This document shows positions 48,064-56,587 of a stretch of DNA of 64,000 nucleotides, one piece after another. Positions within the stretch are counted from its first letter, which is position 1; the number at the start of each line of letters is the position of its first letter. This stretch comes from Stenotrophomonas sp. ZAC14D1_NAIMI4_1 (GTDB lineage: Bacteria; Pseudomonadota; Gammaproteobacteria; Xanthomonadales; Xanthomonadaceae), in the NCBI RefSeq assembly GCF_003086775.1, contig NZ_CP026001.1, positions 4,182,125 to 4,246,124 on the forward strand, read 5' to 3'. Under the pieces are notes generated by a model, which was not told the origin of the DNA, did not search any database, and saw only the letters and a list, made by a program, of their open reading frames with translations. The position numbers and the translations under genes are program-made.

Positions 48064-48077
48064 TGACAGCGCTGTCA
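48064..48077. promoter_or_regulatory. LacI-type operator O1 (perfect palindrome) at the GH3 promoter
   Basis: TGACAGCGCTGTCA is a perfect 14-bp palindrome with a central CG, typical of LacI-family sites. It overlaps the -10 box of the GH3 promoter. Near-copies occur before the TonB-dependent receptor. Confidence 0.8.
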
Positions 48078-48102
48078 TATAAGGCGACCCCGCTGCTGTC
48101 AA
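48074..48102 (-). promoter_or_regulatory. Candidate promoter of the GH3 gene
   Basis: On the minus strand a consensus TTGACA (48102-48097) is followed after 17 bases by TATGAC (48079-48074), which runs into operator O1. The leader would be about 85 bases. Confidence 0.6.
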
Positions 48103-48324
48103 TCGTTGTTGGCGGGCAACGTGCCGACCGTCCCGCAACCACGGGGCCTGGCGCATCATCGACACGCCATCGCAGTGCGCGGGTGTTGCATCGCGACACG
48201 AAATCGGGACGTGCCAGCGCCCCTCCTGTCGTGGCAACATCCGCCTGCTTCGGCAACATCGACCGGGCCAGCACGCACTACCATCGCCGCGTGCCCGCCG
48301 CCTTCCAGGAGGAACCATCGCACC

Positions 48325-49332
48325 ATGCGCAGTCGAATCGAGGATGTCGCCGCCGTTGCCGGGGTTTCGATCAAGACCGTGTCCCGCGTGCTCAACCACG
48401 AGCCGAACGTGCGCGAGCAGACGCGCGAGCGCGTCCTGGCGGCCGTGGCACGGCTGGGCTACAAGCCGAACCTGTCCGCGCGCAGCCTGGCGGGCCAGCG
48501 CTCGTACGCACTGGCGCTGGTCTACAACAATCCCTCGCGCAACTACCTGATGGAAATCCAGAGCGGCATGCTGGAAGCCTGTCATGCGCAGCACTACAAC
48601 CTGATCCTGGGCCCGGTCGGCACCGGCCGCCGCACCCTGCCCGACCTGGCCGCGCTGTTCGAGAATTCGCGCCCCGACGGCGTGGTGCTGATCCCGCCGC
48701 TGACCGATGACGAGGTGGTGCTGTCCTGGCTGGAAGAACAGGACATTCCCTTCGCCTGCATCGCGCCACGCCATCCGGAAGGCCGCATCGGCGTGCGCAT
48801 GGATGAAACCACCGCGGTGGTCGAACTGATCGGACACCTGGTCGCGCAGGGTCACCGCCGCATCGGCCACATCAAGGGGCCACGCGCGCATGGTGCCTGC
48901 CAGTGGCGCCACGCCGGCTACCGGCAGGCGCTGCGCGAGGCCGGCATTGCCTACGATCCGCAGCTGGTGGCCAATGGCCAGTTCTCGTTCGAGTCCGGCG
49001 TGGACGCGGCCAACGTCCTGCTCGACCTGGACGATCCGCCGACGGCGATCTTCGCGGCCAACGATGACATGGCCGCTGCGGTCTACCGCGTGGCCGGCGA
49101 GCGCGGGCTGCGCGTGCCGCGCGATCTGTCGGTGTGCGGCTTCGACGACACGCCGATTGCCGGGCACATCTACCCGGCACTGACCACCGTGCGCCAGCCG
49201 ACCGCGCACATGGGCCGGCTGGCCACCGAGCAGCTGATCGAGCACATCCGCGCCGAGGCTGCCGGGCGCATGATCACCGTCGAGCACGCGGTGCTGGAAC
49301 GCGAATCCACTGCCGCGCCGCGCCGGCGCTGA
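48325..49332 (+). CDS. LacI-family transcriptional repressor of the sugar locus
   Basis: A 335-residue repressor. The N-terminus is a LacI helix-turn-helix (IEDVAAVAGVSIKTVSRVLN) with the hinge helix NLSARSLAG. Residues ~60-330 are the periplasmic-binding-protein-like sensor domain (GIGH-type segment RRIGHIKGP, FAANDDMAAAVYRV, VCGFDDTPIAG). The start at 48325 is preceded by AGGAGGAA; the longer frame upstream lacks homology. It sits between the GH3 gene and the TonB-dependent receptor, both of which have TGACAGCGCTGTCA-type sites at their promoters, so it very likely represses both until a sugar ligand is bound. The ligand is probably a beta-gluco-oligosaccharide, judged from GH3. Confidence 0.92.
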   Translation: MRSRIEDVAAVAGVSIKTVSRVLNHEPNVREQTRERVLAAVARLGYKPNLSARSLAGQRSYALALVYNNPSRNYLMEIQSGMLEACHAQHYNLILGPVGTGRRTLPDLAALFENSRPDGVVLIPPLTDDEVVLSWLEEQDIPFACIAPRHPEGRIGVRMDETTAVVELIGHLVAQGHRRIGHIKGPRAHGACQWRHAGYRQALREAGIAYDPQLVANGQFSFESGVDAANVLLDLDDPPTAIFAANDDMAAAVYRVAGERGLRVPRDLSVCGFDDTPIAGHIYPALTTVRQPTAHMGRLATEQLIEHIRAEAAGRMITVEHAVLERESTAAPRRR

Positions 49333-49480
49333 GCCCTCCCGCGGCGGGCCGACGCGCCCGTTGTGGCTTCGCCGCACGCGCTGTCCGCTGACAGTCGCCA
49401 TCATGTCCAGAACCTGTCCTCCCGGTCAGTGATTCAAGCCATCCAGTGGACATGCACGACATCCACCGGCCATTGCCGTT

Positions 49481-49494
49481 GTCCAGCGCTGTCA
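49481..49494. promoter_or_regulatory. Partial LacI-type operator site (O2)
   Basis: GTCCAGCGCTGTCA keeps the central AGCGCT and the right half of the O1 palindrome but not the outer left half. It lies 328-341 bases before the receptor start. It may be an auxiliary site or a chance half-site. Confidence 0.35.
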
Positions 49495-49582
49495 GTCCCC
49501 TCCTCCCTCCACGCTGAAGCGCCCTCGCAAGGCATCCGCGCAGTTTCGTTCTGCACCGCACAACGTTTTTCCGCCGATCGAT

Positions 49583-49596
49583 TGGCAGCGCTGTCA
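49583..49596. promoter_or_regulatory. LacI-type operator O3 upstream of the TonB-dependent receptor
   Basis: TGGCAGCGCTGTCA differs from O1 at one base. It lies 136 bases upstream of O4, so the pair could support looping. Confidence 0.6.
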
Positions 49597-49717
49597 TGCC
49601 TGAAAAAGCGCTGCAGATGCCGCAGCCAAAGGCAATTCATCGGCGTGAGCAGGTGCATGGCAACGGTTACATCGCGGCCCACGCAGGCGTTGGCCAGGCG
49701 CACTTGATGGCAGTTTG

Positions 49718-49746
49718 TTGACAACGCTGTCAACCGTCGCTCCAAT
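49718..49746 (+). promoter_or_regulatory. Promoter of the TonB-dependent receptor with overlapping operator O4
   Basis: A consensus TTGACA (49718-49723) and TCCAAT (49741-49746) are spaced by 17 bases. The operator O4, TGACAACGCTGTCA (49719-49732, one mismatch to O1), covers the -35 box and part of the spacer. The rest of the gap 49333-49821 shows no gene, only sites O2 and O3. Confidence 0.65.
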
Positions 49747-49821
49747 CCGGCCACGTGCAGTAACCCGCGATCGAGACAACGCCGCAACGACACAACCGAA
49801 TTCCCTGGGGAGGGAGCTTCC

Positions 49822-52809
49822 ATGAAGACGTACAAGGCAGTACCTCGCAAGACGATGCTCACTTCCGCGCTGCTCGCAGCGCTCGCCGCACCGGCATGGG
49901 CGCAGGACGCACCTGCCGGCGACACGCCCGACCCGGCCACGCTCGATACCGTGCAGGTCACCGGTATCCGCGGCAGCCTGCAGTCGTCGATGAACCTCAA
50001 GCGCGACAGCCAGGGCGTGGTCGATGGCATCGTCGCCGAGGACATCGGCAAGTTCCCGGATACCAACCTGGCCGAATCGCTGCAGCGCATCAGCGGCGTA
50101 TCGATCGACCGCACCTCCAGCGGCGAAGGTTCCAAGGTGACCGTGCGCGGCATCGGCCCCGACTACAACCTGGTGCTGTTGAACGGCCGCCAGATGCCCG
50201 CGTCCAACCTCGGCAACGGCGGTGCCGGCCTGAACGGTTCGCGCTCGTTCGACTTCGCCAACCTCGCTTCCGAATCGATCTCGGCGGTGGAGGTGTACAA
50301 GACCAGCCGCGCCGACAACCCGGCCGGTGGCATCGGCGCCACCATCAACATCAAGACCCTGCGGCCGCTGGAATCGGAGCCGGTGATCAGCCTCGGCCTG
50401 AAGGCGGTCAACGATTCCTCCAACGACAACCTGCCGCGCACGCTGCAGGGGTCGAACGTCACCGGCGAACTGTCGGGCATCTTCAGCCAGCGCTATGCCG
50501 ACGACCGCTTCGGCGTGGCCTTCAGTGCCAGCCACCAGGAGCGCGATTCCGGCTTCAACCAGGCCACCGTGGCCGAGGGCTGGGCGACGTTCTACGGCAA
50601 CAACACCACCGATGGGCGCACCCTGCCGCAGCCGGGCCAGGGTTATTCGGACCGCATCACCAACCGGCCGGGCCCGAACGATGTGTATGGGCGGCCGCAG
50701 AACACCGCCTACAACGTCAACGGCGTGCAGCGCCAGCGCACCAACGCGCAGGCCACGTTCCAGTGGAAGCCGACCGACAATGTCACCACCACGCTGGACT
50801 ACACCTATGTCGAGAACAAGGTGCAGCAGCAGCGCAGCGAGCTGTCGGTGTGGTTCAACTACGGCCCGGGCGACAGCACCTGGACCAATGGCCCGGTGGC
50901 TGCACCGATCATCTACAGCGAAGACATGACCAATTCGGACGTGTCGATGGGCGGCGCGCGGCTGGCCACCAAGACCGGCATGCACTCGCTGGGCTTCAAC
51001 GTGGACTGGGAAGTGAACGACGCCCTGGACCTGTCGTTCGATGCGCACAACTCCACCGCCGAATCGCAGCCGGACAGCCCTTATGGCTCGGCCGGCGTGC
51101 TTGGCGTGGCCGCCTTCGTGCGCGGCAAGACCACCGTCGACTACAGCGGTGACCTGCCGATCATCAACATCGCGCTGCCCCCGGGCGGCGTGCAGGCCTC
51201 CGATGCGCTGGTCACCGGCTCGGTGTTCCAGAACAGCTACAACAAGTCCGAGGTGCAGCAGTACCAGGGCCGCGGCACGTTCCGCTTCGCCGACTATTCG
51301 GCGCTGGATTTCGGCATCGGCCACACCCAGGTGGAGAACCGCTCGGCCTCGGCCATCATGCAGCGCAATACCTGGGGCGGCCTCGGCTCGCCGGCCGACT
51401 ATGCCGATGACATCTGGTACGCCGACAACATGGCCAAGTACTTCAAGGCCTTCTCCGGGCACAGCGATCCGCGCCTGACCGGCCAGTTCCTGGTGTTCGA
51501 TTTCGACCGCCTGATCGACCGCGCCGCCCAGGTCGGTACCGCTGCCGACCCGGCCTGCCCGACCTGCTACTACGCACCGAGCGAGTACTCCGAAGACATC
51601 CGCACCACCGAGAAGACGCGCAGCGCCTTCCTGCAGTACCGCACCACCTTCGACTGGTCGATGCCGCTGCACGTGGCCGCCGGCGTGCGTTACGAGCAGA
51701 CCGAAGTGGAATCCAACGCGATGGTGCGCGTGCCGACCGGCATCAGCTGGGGCTCGGCCAACGAACTGAACATCGTCTACGCGCCGGAAAGCAGCTTCAT
51801 CGGCGGCCGCGGCAAGTACGACTACGTGCTGCCCAACGTCGACCTGACGCTGGACCTGAGCGAATCGCTGGCACTGCGCGGCAGCTACAGCCGCACGCTG
51901 GGCCGACCGAGCTGGACGCAGATCCAGAGCGGCCAGTCGCTGGCCGACATCGTGCGCACCCAGGGTGGCAGCGGCAGCCGCGGCAACCCCAGCCTGGAGC
52001 CGCTGATCTCGGACAACTTCGACCTCTCGCTGGAGTGGTACTACGGCGAAGCCAGCTACGCCTCGGCTGGCTTCTTCCGCAAGAACATCAAGAACTTCAT
52101 CAGCGACACCGTGGTGCGCGAGAACAGCGGCAACCTGCACACGCCCGTCGGCGGCGCCTACTGGAACGAGGCACTGGTGTCGTGCGGCGGCACCGACATG
52201 CCCTGCATCCGCGACTACATCTTCACCAACCATGCCGGCGACCCGGGCGTGAACTTCACCGGCGTCAACTCGGCCGGCCAGCTGACCGGCACCATTGAAG
52301 GCCTGCCGACCGATCCGATCGCCGGCTTCGACATCACCGTGCCGGCCAACCAGCACTCGGACCACCTGGACGGCTGGGAAGTGGCGGTGCAGCACCTGTT
52401 CGGCCAATCCGGCTTCGGCCTGGCGGCCAACTACACCAAGGTGAAGTCCGGGCTGACCTTCAACAACCTCAGCCTGGGCGACCAGTACCCGATGATCGGC
52501 CTGAGCGACTCGGCCAACCTGGTCGCGTTCTACGACAAGAACGCCTGGCAGGTGCGCGCGGCCTACAACTGGCGCGACAAGTTCCTCAACGGCATCGGCG
52601 GCCAGGGCCCGAACCCGAACTACACCGCGGCTTACGGCCAGCTCGATCTGAACATCAGCTACGCGGTGAGCGAGCAGCTGACCCTGAGCCTGGAAGCGAT
52701 CAACCTGACCGACGAGACCATGCGCACCTACTCGCGCCACACCAACATGCTGCGCTACGCCACCCAGACCGGCCCGCGCTACATGTTCGGCGTGCGTTAC
52801 AAGTTCTGA
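49822..52809 (+). CDS. TonB-dependent outer-membrane receptor, sugar-locus type
   Basis: A 995-residue active transporter powered by TonB, of the Xanthomonas/Caulobacter type used for oligosaccharides. A signal peptide (LTSALLAALAAPAWAQ) is followed by a TonB box-like segment (LDTVQVTGIRGSL), the plug domain (FPDTNLAESLQRISGVSIDR) and a large 22-strand barrel ending YMFGVRYKF. There is no N-terminal STN domain, so no sigma-regulator signalling is expected. The start is preceded by GGGGAGGGAG. The gene is preceded by operators O2-O4 and followed by a cupin-like gene, a common order in carbohydrate-utilisation loci of xanthomonads. Confidence 0.94.
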   Translation: MKTYKAVPRKTMLTSALLAALAAPAWAQDAPAGDTPDPATLDTVQVTGIRGSLQSSMNLKRDSQGVVDGIVAEDIGKFPDTNLAESLQRISGVSIDRTSSGEGSKVTVRGIGPDYNLVLLNGRQMPASNLGNGGAGLNGSRSFDFANLASESISAVEVYKTSRADNPAGGIGATINIKTLRPLESEPVISLGLKAVNDSSNDNLPRTLQGSNVTGELSGIFSQRYADDRFGVAFSASHQERDSGFNQATVAEGWATFYGNNTTDGRTLPQPGQGYSDRITNRPGPNDVYGRPQNTAYNVNGVQRQRTNAQATFQWKPTDNVTTTLDYTYVENKVQQQRSELSVWFNYGPGDSTWTNGPVAAPIIYSEDMTNSDVSMGGARLATKTGMHSLGFNVDWEVNDALDLSFDAHNSTAESQPDSPYGSAGVLGVAAFVRGKTTVDYSGDLPIINIALPPGGVQASDALVTGSVFQNSYNKSEVQQYQGRGTFRFADYSALDFGIGHTQVENRSASAIMQRNTWGGLGSPADYADDIWYADNMAKYFKAFSGHSDPRLTGQFLVFDFDRLIDRAAQVGTAADPACPTCYYAPSEYSEDIRTTEKTRSAFLQYRTTFDWSMPLHVAAGVRYEQTEVESNAMVRVPTGISWGSANELNIVYAPESSFIGGRGKYDYVLPNVDLTLDLSESLALRGSYSRTLGRPSWTQIQSGQSLADIVRTQGGSGSRGNPSLEPLISDNFDLSLEWYYGEASYASAGFFRKNIKNFISDTVVRENSGNLHTPVGGAYWNEALVSCGGTDMPCIRDYIFTNHAGDPGVNFTGVNSAGQLTGTIEGLPTDPIAGFDITVPANQHSDHLDGWEVAVQHLFGQSGFGLAANYTKVKSGLTFNNLSLGDQYPMIGLSDSANLVAFYDKNAWQVRAAYNWRDKFLNGIGGQGPNPNYTAAYGQLDLNISYAVSEQLTLSLEAINLTDETMRTYSRHTNMLRYATQTGPRYMFGVRYKF

Positions 52810-52824
52810 CCTGCTGCAGTACTG

Positions 52825-52850
52825 TGGAGCCGAGCCCATGCTCGGCTCCA
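52825..52850 (+). terminator. Hairpin after the receptor gene, SMAG-like
   Basis: TGGAGCCGAG-CCCATG-CTCGGCTCCA, a perfect 10-bp stem 15 bases after the receptor stop. Its body equals that of the SMAG pair at 59331-59394, but the head is GTGG rather than GTAG. It may attenuate read-through into the cupin-like gene. Confidence 0.55.
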
Positions 52851-52871
52851 CTCCGCTCCGGATACCCGCGC

Positions 52872-53888
52872 ATGCTGCCCCAGCCCCGCCCCATCGAAGA
52901 GATCCACGGCCTGGACCCGGCGCAGCTGCACGCGCAGCTGCCCACCTGGACGACGCCGAAGGTGATCCGTGGGCTGGTGGCGCACTGGCCACTGGTGAGG
53001 GCCGCGCGCCGGTCCGCCGCCGAGGCGGTGGCCCACCTGGCCGGCTTCGACCACGGGCAGATGCCGGTGACGGCGACCACCGCCGCACCCGACACGCACG
53101 GGCGGCTGTTCTACAACGAGGACATGAGCGGCTTCAATTTCCGCCGCGAACAGATCCCGCTGAAGGTGGTGCTGGCCACCCTGCTGAAGTACGCCAGCGA
53201 TCCCGCGCCGCCGTCGATCTACGTCGCCTCGACCACGCTGGACAGTTTCCTGCCCGGCTTCAGCCAGGCCAACCCGCTGCACCTGGGCGTCGCCGATCCG
53301 CTGGCCAGCATCTGGATCGGCAACCGCTCGCGCATCGCCGCCCACCAGGACGTGCCGGACAACCTGGCGTGTGTGGCGGCCGGTCGCCGCCGCGTCACCC
53401 TGTTCGCGCCGGCGCAGGTCGAGAACCTGTATGTCGGGCCGCTGGATTTCACCCCCGCCGGACAGGCCATCAGCATGGTCGATTTCCATGCACCGGACCT
53501 GCAGCGCTTCCCGCGCTTCGCCCAGGCCTGGGAGCAGGCCCTGGTGGCCGAGCTGGAACCGGGCGATGCGGTGTTCATTCCCTCGCTGTGGTGGCACCAC
53601 ATGGAAGGCCTGGAACCATTCAACGTGCTGGTCAACAGCTGGTGGCGGCCGGTGCCGGCGTGGATGGATTCGCCGATGAACGCGCTGATGCTGGCCATCC
53701 TCGCCCTGCGCGACCTGCCGCCGGAACAGCGCACGCACTGGCGCACGATGCTCGACCACTATGTGTTCGATGCGGGCGAACATACGGCCGCGCATGTGCC
53801 GCAGGATGCGCGTGGCGTGCTCGCGCCGCTGGATGCGGCGGGCGCCGAGCGCGTGCGCGATACGCTGCGGCGGCGCCTGCAACGCTGA
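52872..53888 (+). CDS. Cupin-like (JmjC-type) dioxygenase-fold protein
   Basis: A 338-residue protein of the cupin-like domain family, related to JmjC/FIH-type Fe(II), 2-oxoglutarate oxygenases. The metal site is visible as HxD in AAHQDVPDNLA and a distal histidine in FIPSLWWHHME. The ATG at 52872 gives MLPQPRPIEEIHGL. An upstream in-frame start lies inside the hairpin. In xanthomonads such genes often sit directly after TonB-dependent receptors of sugar loci, as here, 62 bases downstream. Its substrate is unknown; a role in modifying a protein of the uptake system is only a guess. Confidence 0.85.
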   Translation: MLPQPRPIEEIHGLDPAQLHAQLPTWTTPKVIRGLVAHWPLVRAARRSAAEAVAHLAGFDHGQMPVTATTAAPDTHGRLFYNEDMSGFNFRREQIPLKVVLATLLKYASDPAPPSIYVASTTLDSFLPGFSQANPLHLGVADPLASIWIGNRSRIAAHQDVPDNLACVAAGRRRVTLFAPAQVENLYVGPLDFTPAGQAISMVDFHAPDLQRFPRFAQAWEQALVAELEPGDAVFIPSLWWHHMEGLEPFNVLVNSWWRPVPAWMDSPMNALMLAILALRDLPPEQRTHWRTMLDHYVFDAGEHTAAHVPQDARGVLAPLDAAGAERVRDTLRRRLQR

Positions 53889-53997
53889 CACCGGGACACC
53901 GGGCCTGTCCCCCGCGGCGGGCGAATGTGCCCATAATGGCGGCTCCCCCACCGTTCGTGCCCGGCTGCGCTGCCGCAGCAGTGGGCGCAGTCGCTGC

Positions 53998-55572
53998 ATG
54001 CCACCCATCTCCAACCGCCTCAACCTGGGCAAGCTGATTCTTGCGCTGGCCCTGCTGAGTACGCTCATCGCCCTCGGCAACACACTGCTGGCCAGCTACC
54101 GCGTGCAGCGCGACCAACTGGTGAGCAACACCCTGGAAGCCAACCGCGTCTACACCAGCAAGCTGGCCGAAACGACGCAGACCTTCCTGCTGTCCGCGCA
54201 GCAGCAGCTGGCCTACGCTGCCACCCGGCTCGGTGAGAGCGGGCTGGATGCCGGCCACGCGCAGGACGAAGCCAGCCGCCTGCAGCTGCAGTCCAGCAGC
54301 TTCAACTCCTCGCTGGTGGTCAATGCCAGCGGCCTGGTCATCGCCACCTCACCGCAGACCCTGCAGCTGCAGGGCGAAGTGCTCAAGAGCTTCGGCAGCA
54401 ACCAGGCACTGGCGCGCCGCCAGCCGTTGATCAGCGATCCCTACCAGTCGGCCACCGGCAAGCTGCTGATCTCGCTGTCGCACCCGGTGTTCGACCGCCA
54501 GGGCACCTACCTCGGCTACGTCAGCGGCACGCTGTACCTGCGCCAGCGCAGCGCGCTGCACACGCTGCTGGGCAAGCACTACTACCGCGACGGGTCCTAC
54601 CTGTACGTGGTCGACCACAACGGCCGCATCATCTACCACAACAACCCGAAGGAAGTGGGCACCTACGCGCTGGACAACGCGGCGGTGAAGGCGGTGATGG
54701 GCGGTCGTTCCGGCAGCCAGCAGCTGGTCAACAACCATGGCGTGGCCCAGCTGTCCGGCTATGCCCCGGTGCCGGTCACCGGCTGGGGCATCATCGCCCA
54801 GCGCCCGACCGAGGCGACCCTGCAGCCGCTGTCGCGCCTGATGACCTCGGTCATCTGGAACGCGATCCCGCTGGGCGTGCTGTCGCTGCTGATCACCTGG
54901 TGGTTCGCGCGGCGCATCTCGATGCCGCTGTGGCAGCTGGCGCGCAACGTGCAGGAAGGCGAAGACACCGGCAATGCGATCAACCACGTCACCGGCATCC
55001 GCGCGTGGTACTTCGAAGTGGCGCAGCTGAAGCAGGCGGTGCTGTACAGCTTCAACGCACTGCAGGACCGTATCGGCACCCTCAACCGCGCCAGCCGCAC
55101 CGATCCGATGACCGGGCTGCTGAACCGCCGCGGTCTGCAGAACGCGCTGGAGATGCTGCAGGCACAGGGCCAGCCTTTCGCGATCGTGGCGCTGGACATC
55201 GACCGCTTCAAGTCGATCAACGACGGCCACGGCCATGACGTCGGCGATGCCGCCATCGTCCATATCGCCGAGCAGATGCGCCGCCATTCGCGCGAAACCG
55301 ACGTGCTGTGCCGCGCCGGTGGCGAGGAATTCCTGGTGCTGCTGCCGGGCGTTGGCGTAACGGCGGCGCAGCAGACCGCCGAGCGCCTGCGCCAGGCGAT
55401 TGCCGGGCAGCCGTTCGCGCCGGTCGGCACCCTCACCGTGTCGCTGGGCGTGGCCCACTTCCCCACGTTCCATGCCGATGTGGAACAAGCGCTGCGGCTG
55501 GCCGACAAGGCGCTGTACCTGGCCAAGGAACAAGGCCGCAACCGCGTGGTGGTGTACCCGCACGCGGAGTGA
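53998..55572 (+). CDS. Membrane-bound diguanylate cyclase with a periplasmic sensor
   Basis: A 524-residue protein that makes cyclic di-GMP. A transmembrane helix lies near the start (LILALALLSTLIALGNTLLA), followed by a ~240-residue periplasmic sensor of the double-Cache type (DPYQSATGKLLISLSHPVFD, YLYVVDHNGRIIYH). A second helix follows (VIWNAIPLGVLSLLITWW), then a linker and the GGDEF domain at the end. The active site reads GGEEF, and the inhibitory I-site RETD lies five residues before it, so product feedback is expected. The start at 53998 gives MPPISNRLNLGKL. It is a single-gene unit facing a TonB_C gene across a hairpin. Confidence 0.93.
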   Translation: MPPISNRLNLGKLILALALLSTLIALGNTLLASYRVQRDQLVSNTLEANRVYTSKLAETTQTFLLSAQQQLAYAATRLGESGLDAGHAQDEASRLQLQSSSFNSSLVVNASGLVIATSPQTLQLQGEVLKSFGSNQALARRQPLISDPYQSATGKLLISLSHPVFDRQGTYLGYVSGTLYLRQRSALHTLLGKHYYRDGSYLYVVDHNGRIIYHNNPKEVGTYALDNAAVKAVMGGRSGSQQLVNNHGVAQLSGYAPVPVTGWGIIAQRPTEATLQPLSRLMTSVIWNAIPLGVLSLLITWWFARRISMPLWQLARNVQEGEDTGNAINHVTGIRAWYFEVAQLKQAVLYSFNALQDRIGTLNRASRTDPMTGLLNRRGLQNALEMLQAQGQPFAIVALDIDRFKSINDGHGHDVGDAAIVHIAEQMRRHSRETDVLCRAGGEEFLVLLPGVGVTAAQQTAERLRQAIAGQPFAPVGTLTVSLGVAHFPTFHADVEQALRLADKALYLAKEQGRNRVVVYPHAE

Positions 55573-55584
55573 CCTGCACATGGA

Positions 55585-55607
55585 AGCGCCGGGCGATACC
55601 CGGCGCT
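55585..55607. terminator. Shared hairpin between convergent genes
   Basis: AGCGCCGGG-CGATA-CCCGGCGCT, a perfect 9-bp stem located 13 bases after the cyclase stop and 17 bases from the convergent TonB_C gene. No T-run is present. The body matches the SMAG class. Confidence 0.5.
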
Positions 55608-55623
55608 GTCGTCACCGCGCTGC

Positions 55624-56496
55624 TCAGCCCAGCGGGGTCAGCAGGCGCGGGCCGTCGTTGCGGCCGACCATGTAGACGCCGCCTTCGGGCAGCAGGTCGC
55701 TACCGGTGGCCTTTTCGTCTTCGCCGGTCTTCCACGGTGCCTGCTGGCGCGGGCCCGGGATGTAGGCCGACCAGCGGCCGTAACGCTCCGACCGGGAGTC
55801 GAAGGCGTAGTTGACCGGCACGCGCACGGTCCAGAATTCTTCGTCCTTGTACTCGCCGGTGGTCGGAATGCTGAACGTCCAGCTGCGGGCAGTGCTCACG
55901 CTGGCTTTGGCCAGCACGTCACGCAGCATCTGCATCTGGCGTTCCGGTGCCACTACGGTCAGGTTGGTGCGCTCGGCAACCACGTCGGCCACCTTGCCAT
56001 CGCGCCCGACCTTGACCAGCAGCGTCACCTCACCCTGGCCGCGGATGGCCACCGCCCGTTCCGGGTAGACCGGCGGGCGCATCTTCAGCGCCCTGACGTT
56101 GTCGCTGGACAGCGTGTTCTCTTCATCGACCGGGCCGAAGTTCGCATCGGCCACGCGGACCTGCATGGTGGTGCCGGTCAGGCTGTCCGCCAGCAGCCGC
56201 AGGCGGACATCGGTCCGCGCGCGCACGGCCTTGCCGTCGACCAGCACCGGTTCGAAGCGCCAGCTGTTGACCGTGCCCTCGACCAGGCGCGCCACGTCGG
56301 CGGCCACCTTGTCACGGTGGTCCAGCTGGAAGCCTTCGACCTGGCCTTCGCGGCCGATGTTGATGACGCCGCTGAGCGTCATGCTGGCCTCCATCTGCTT
56401 GCGCACCTCGCGCACGCTCTGCGCGTCTGCGTTGCCGATGCAGCCGGCGCCGCCGCCGAGGGCCAGCGTCAAGGCCAGGAATAGGGAAGATCGCAT
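55624..56496 (-). CDS. Exported TonB C-terminal-domain protein (paralogue 1)
   Basis: A 290-residue exported protein. The N-terminus is a signal peptide (LFLALTLALGGGAG, then Cys), not the usual uncleaved TonB anchor plus Pro-rich linker. The middle holds two TonB_C-like repeats, the second clearer (PPVYPERAVAIRGQGEVTLL through ARSWTFSIP). The start at 56496 is preceded by AAGGAG. It lies 91 bases downstream of a paralogue with the same layout and a closely similar C-terminus (YIPGPRQQAPW, SDLLPEGGVYMV). The N-terminus could carry a lipid if the GAGC segment is used as a lipobox, but this is uncertain. Confidence 0.8.
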   Translation of the reverse strand: MRSSLFLALTLALGGGAGCIGNADAQSVREVRKQMEASMTLSGVINIGREGQVEGFQLDHRDKVAADVARLVEGTVNSWRFEPVLVDGKAVRARTDVRLRLLADSLTGTTMQVRVADANFGPVDEENTLSSDNVRALKMRPPVYPERAVAIRGQGEVTLLVKVGRDGKVADVVAERTNLTVVAPERQMQMLRDVLAKASVSTARSWTFSIPTTGEYKDEEFWTVRVPVNYAFDSRSERYGRWSAYIPGPRQQAPWKTGEDEKATGSDLLPEGGVYMVGRNDGPRLLTPLG

Positions 56497-56587
56497 CACA
56501 CTCACTCCTTGTGCTTGAAAGACAGGCCCCTCGTTGCCAGCGCGCGGCATGCCACGCCGTCCTGGAACACGAGGGACCGGATGGGAC

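Noticed and set aside
49381..49394. A further operator, CTGTC-CGCT-GACAG
   Set aside because: The half-sites are in the reverse order to TGACAG...CTGTCA and the centre lacks CG, so it is unlikely to bind the same repressor.
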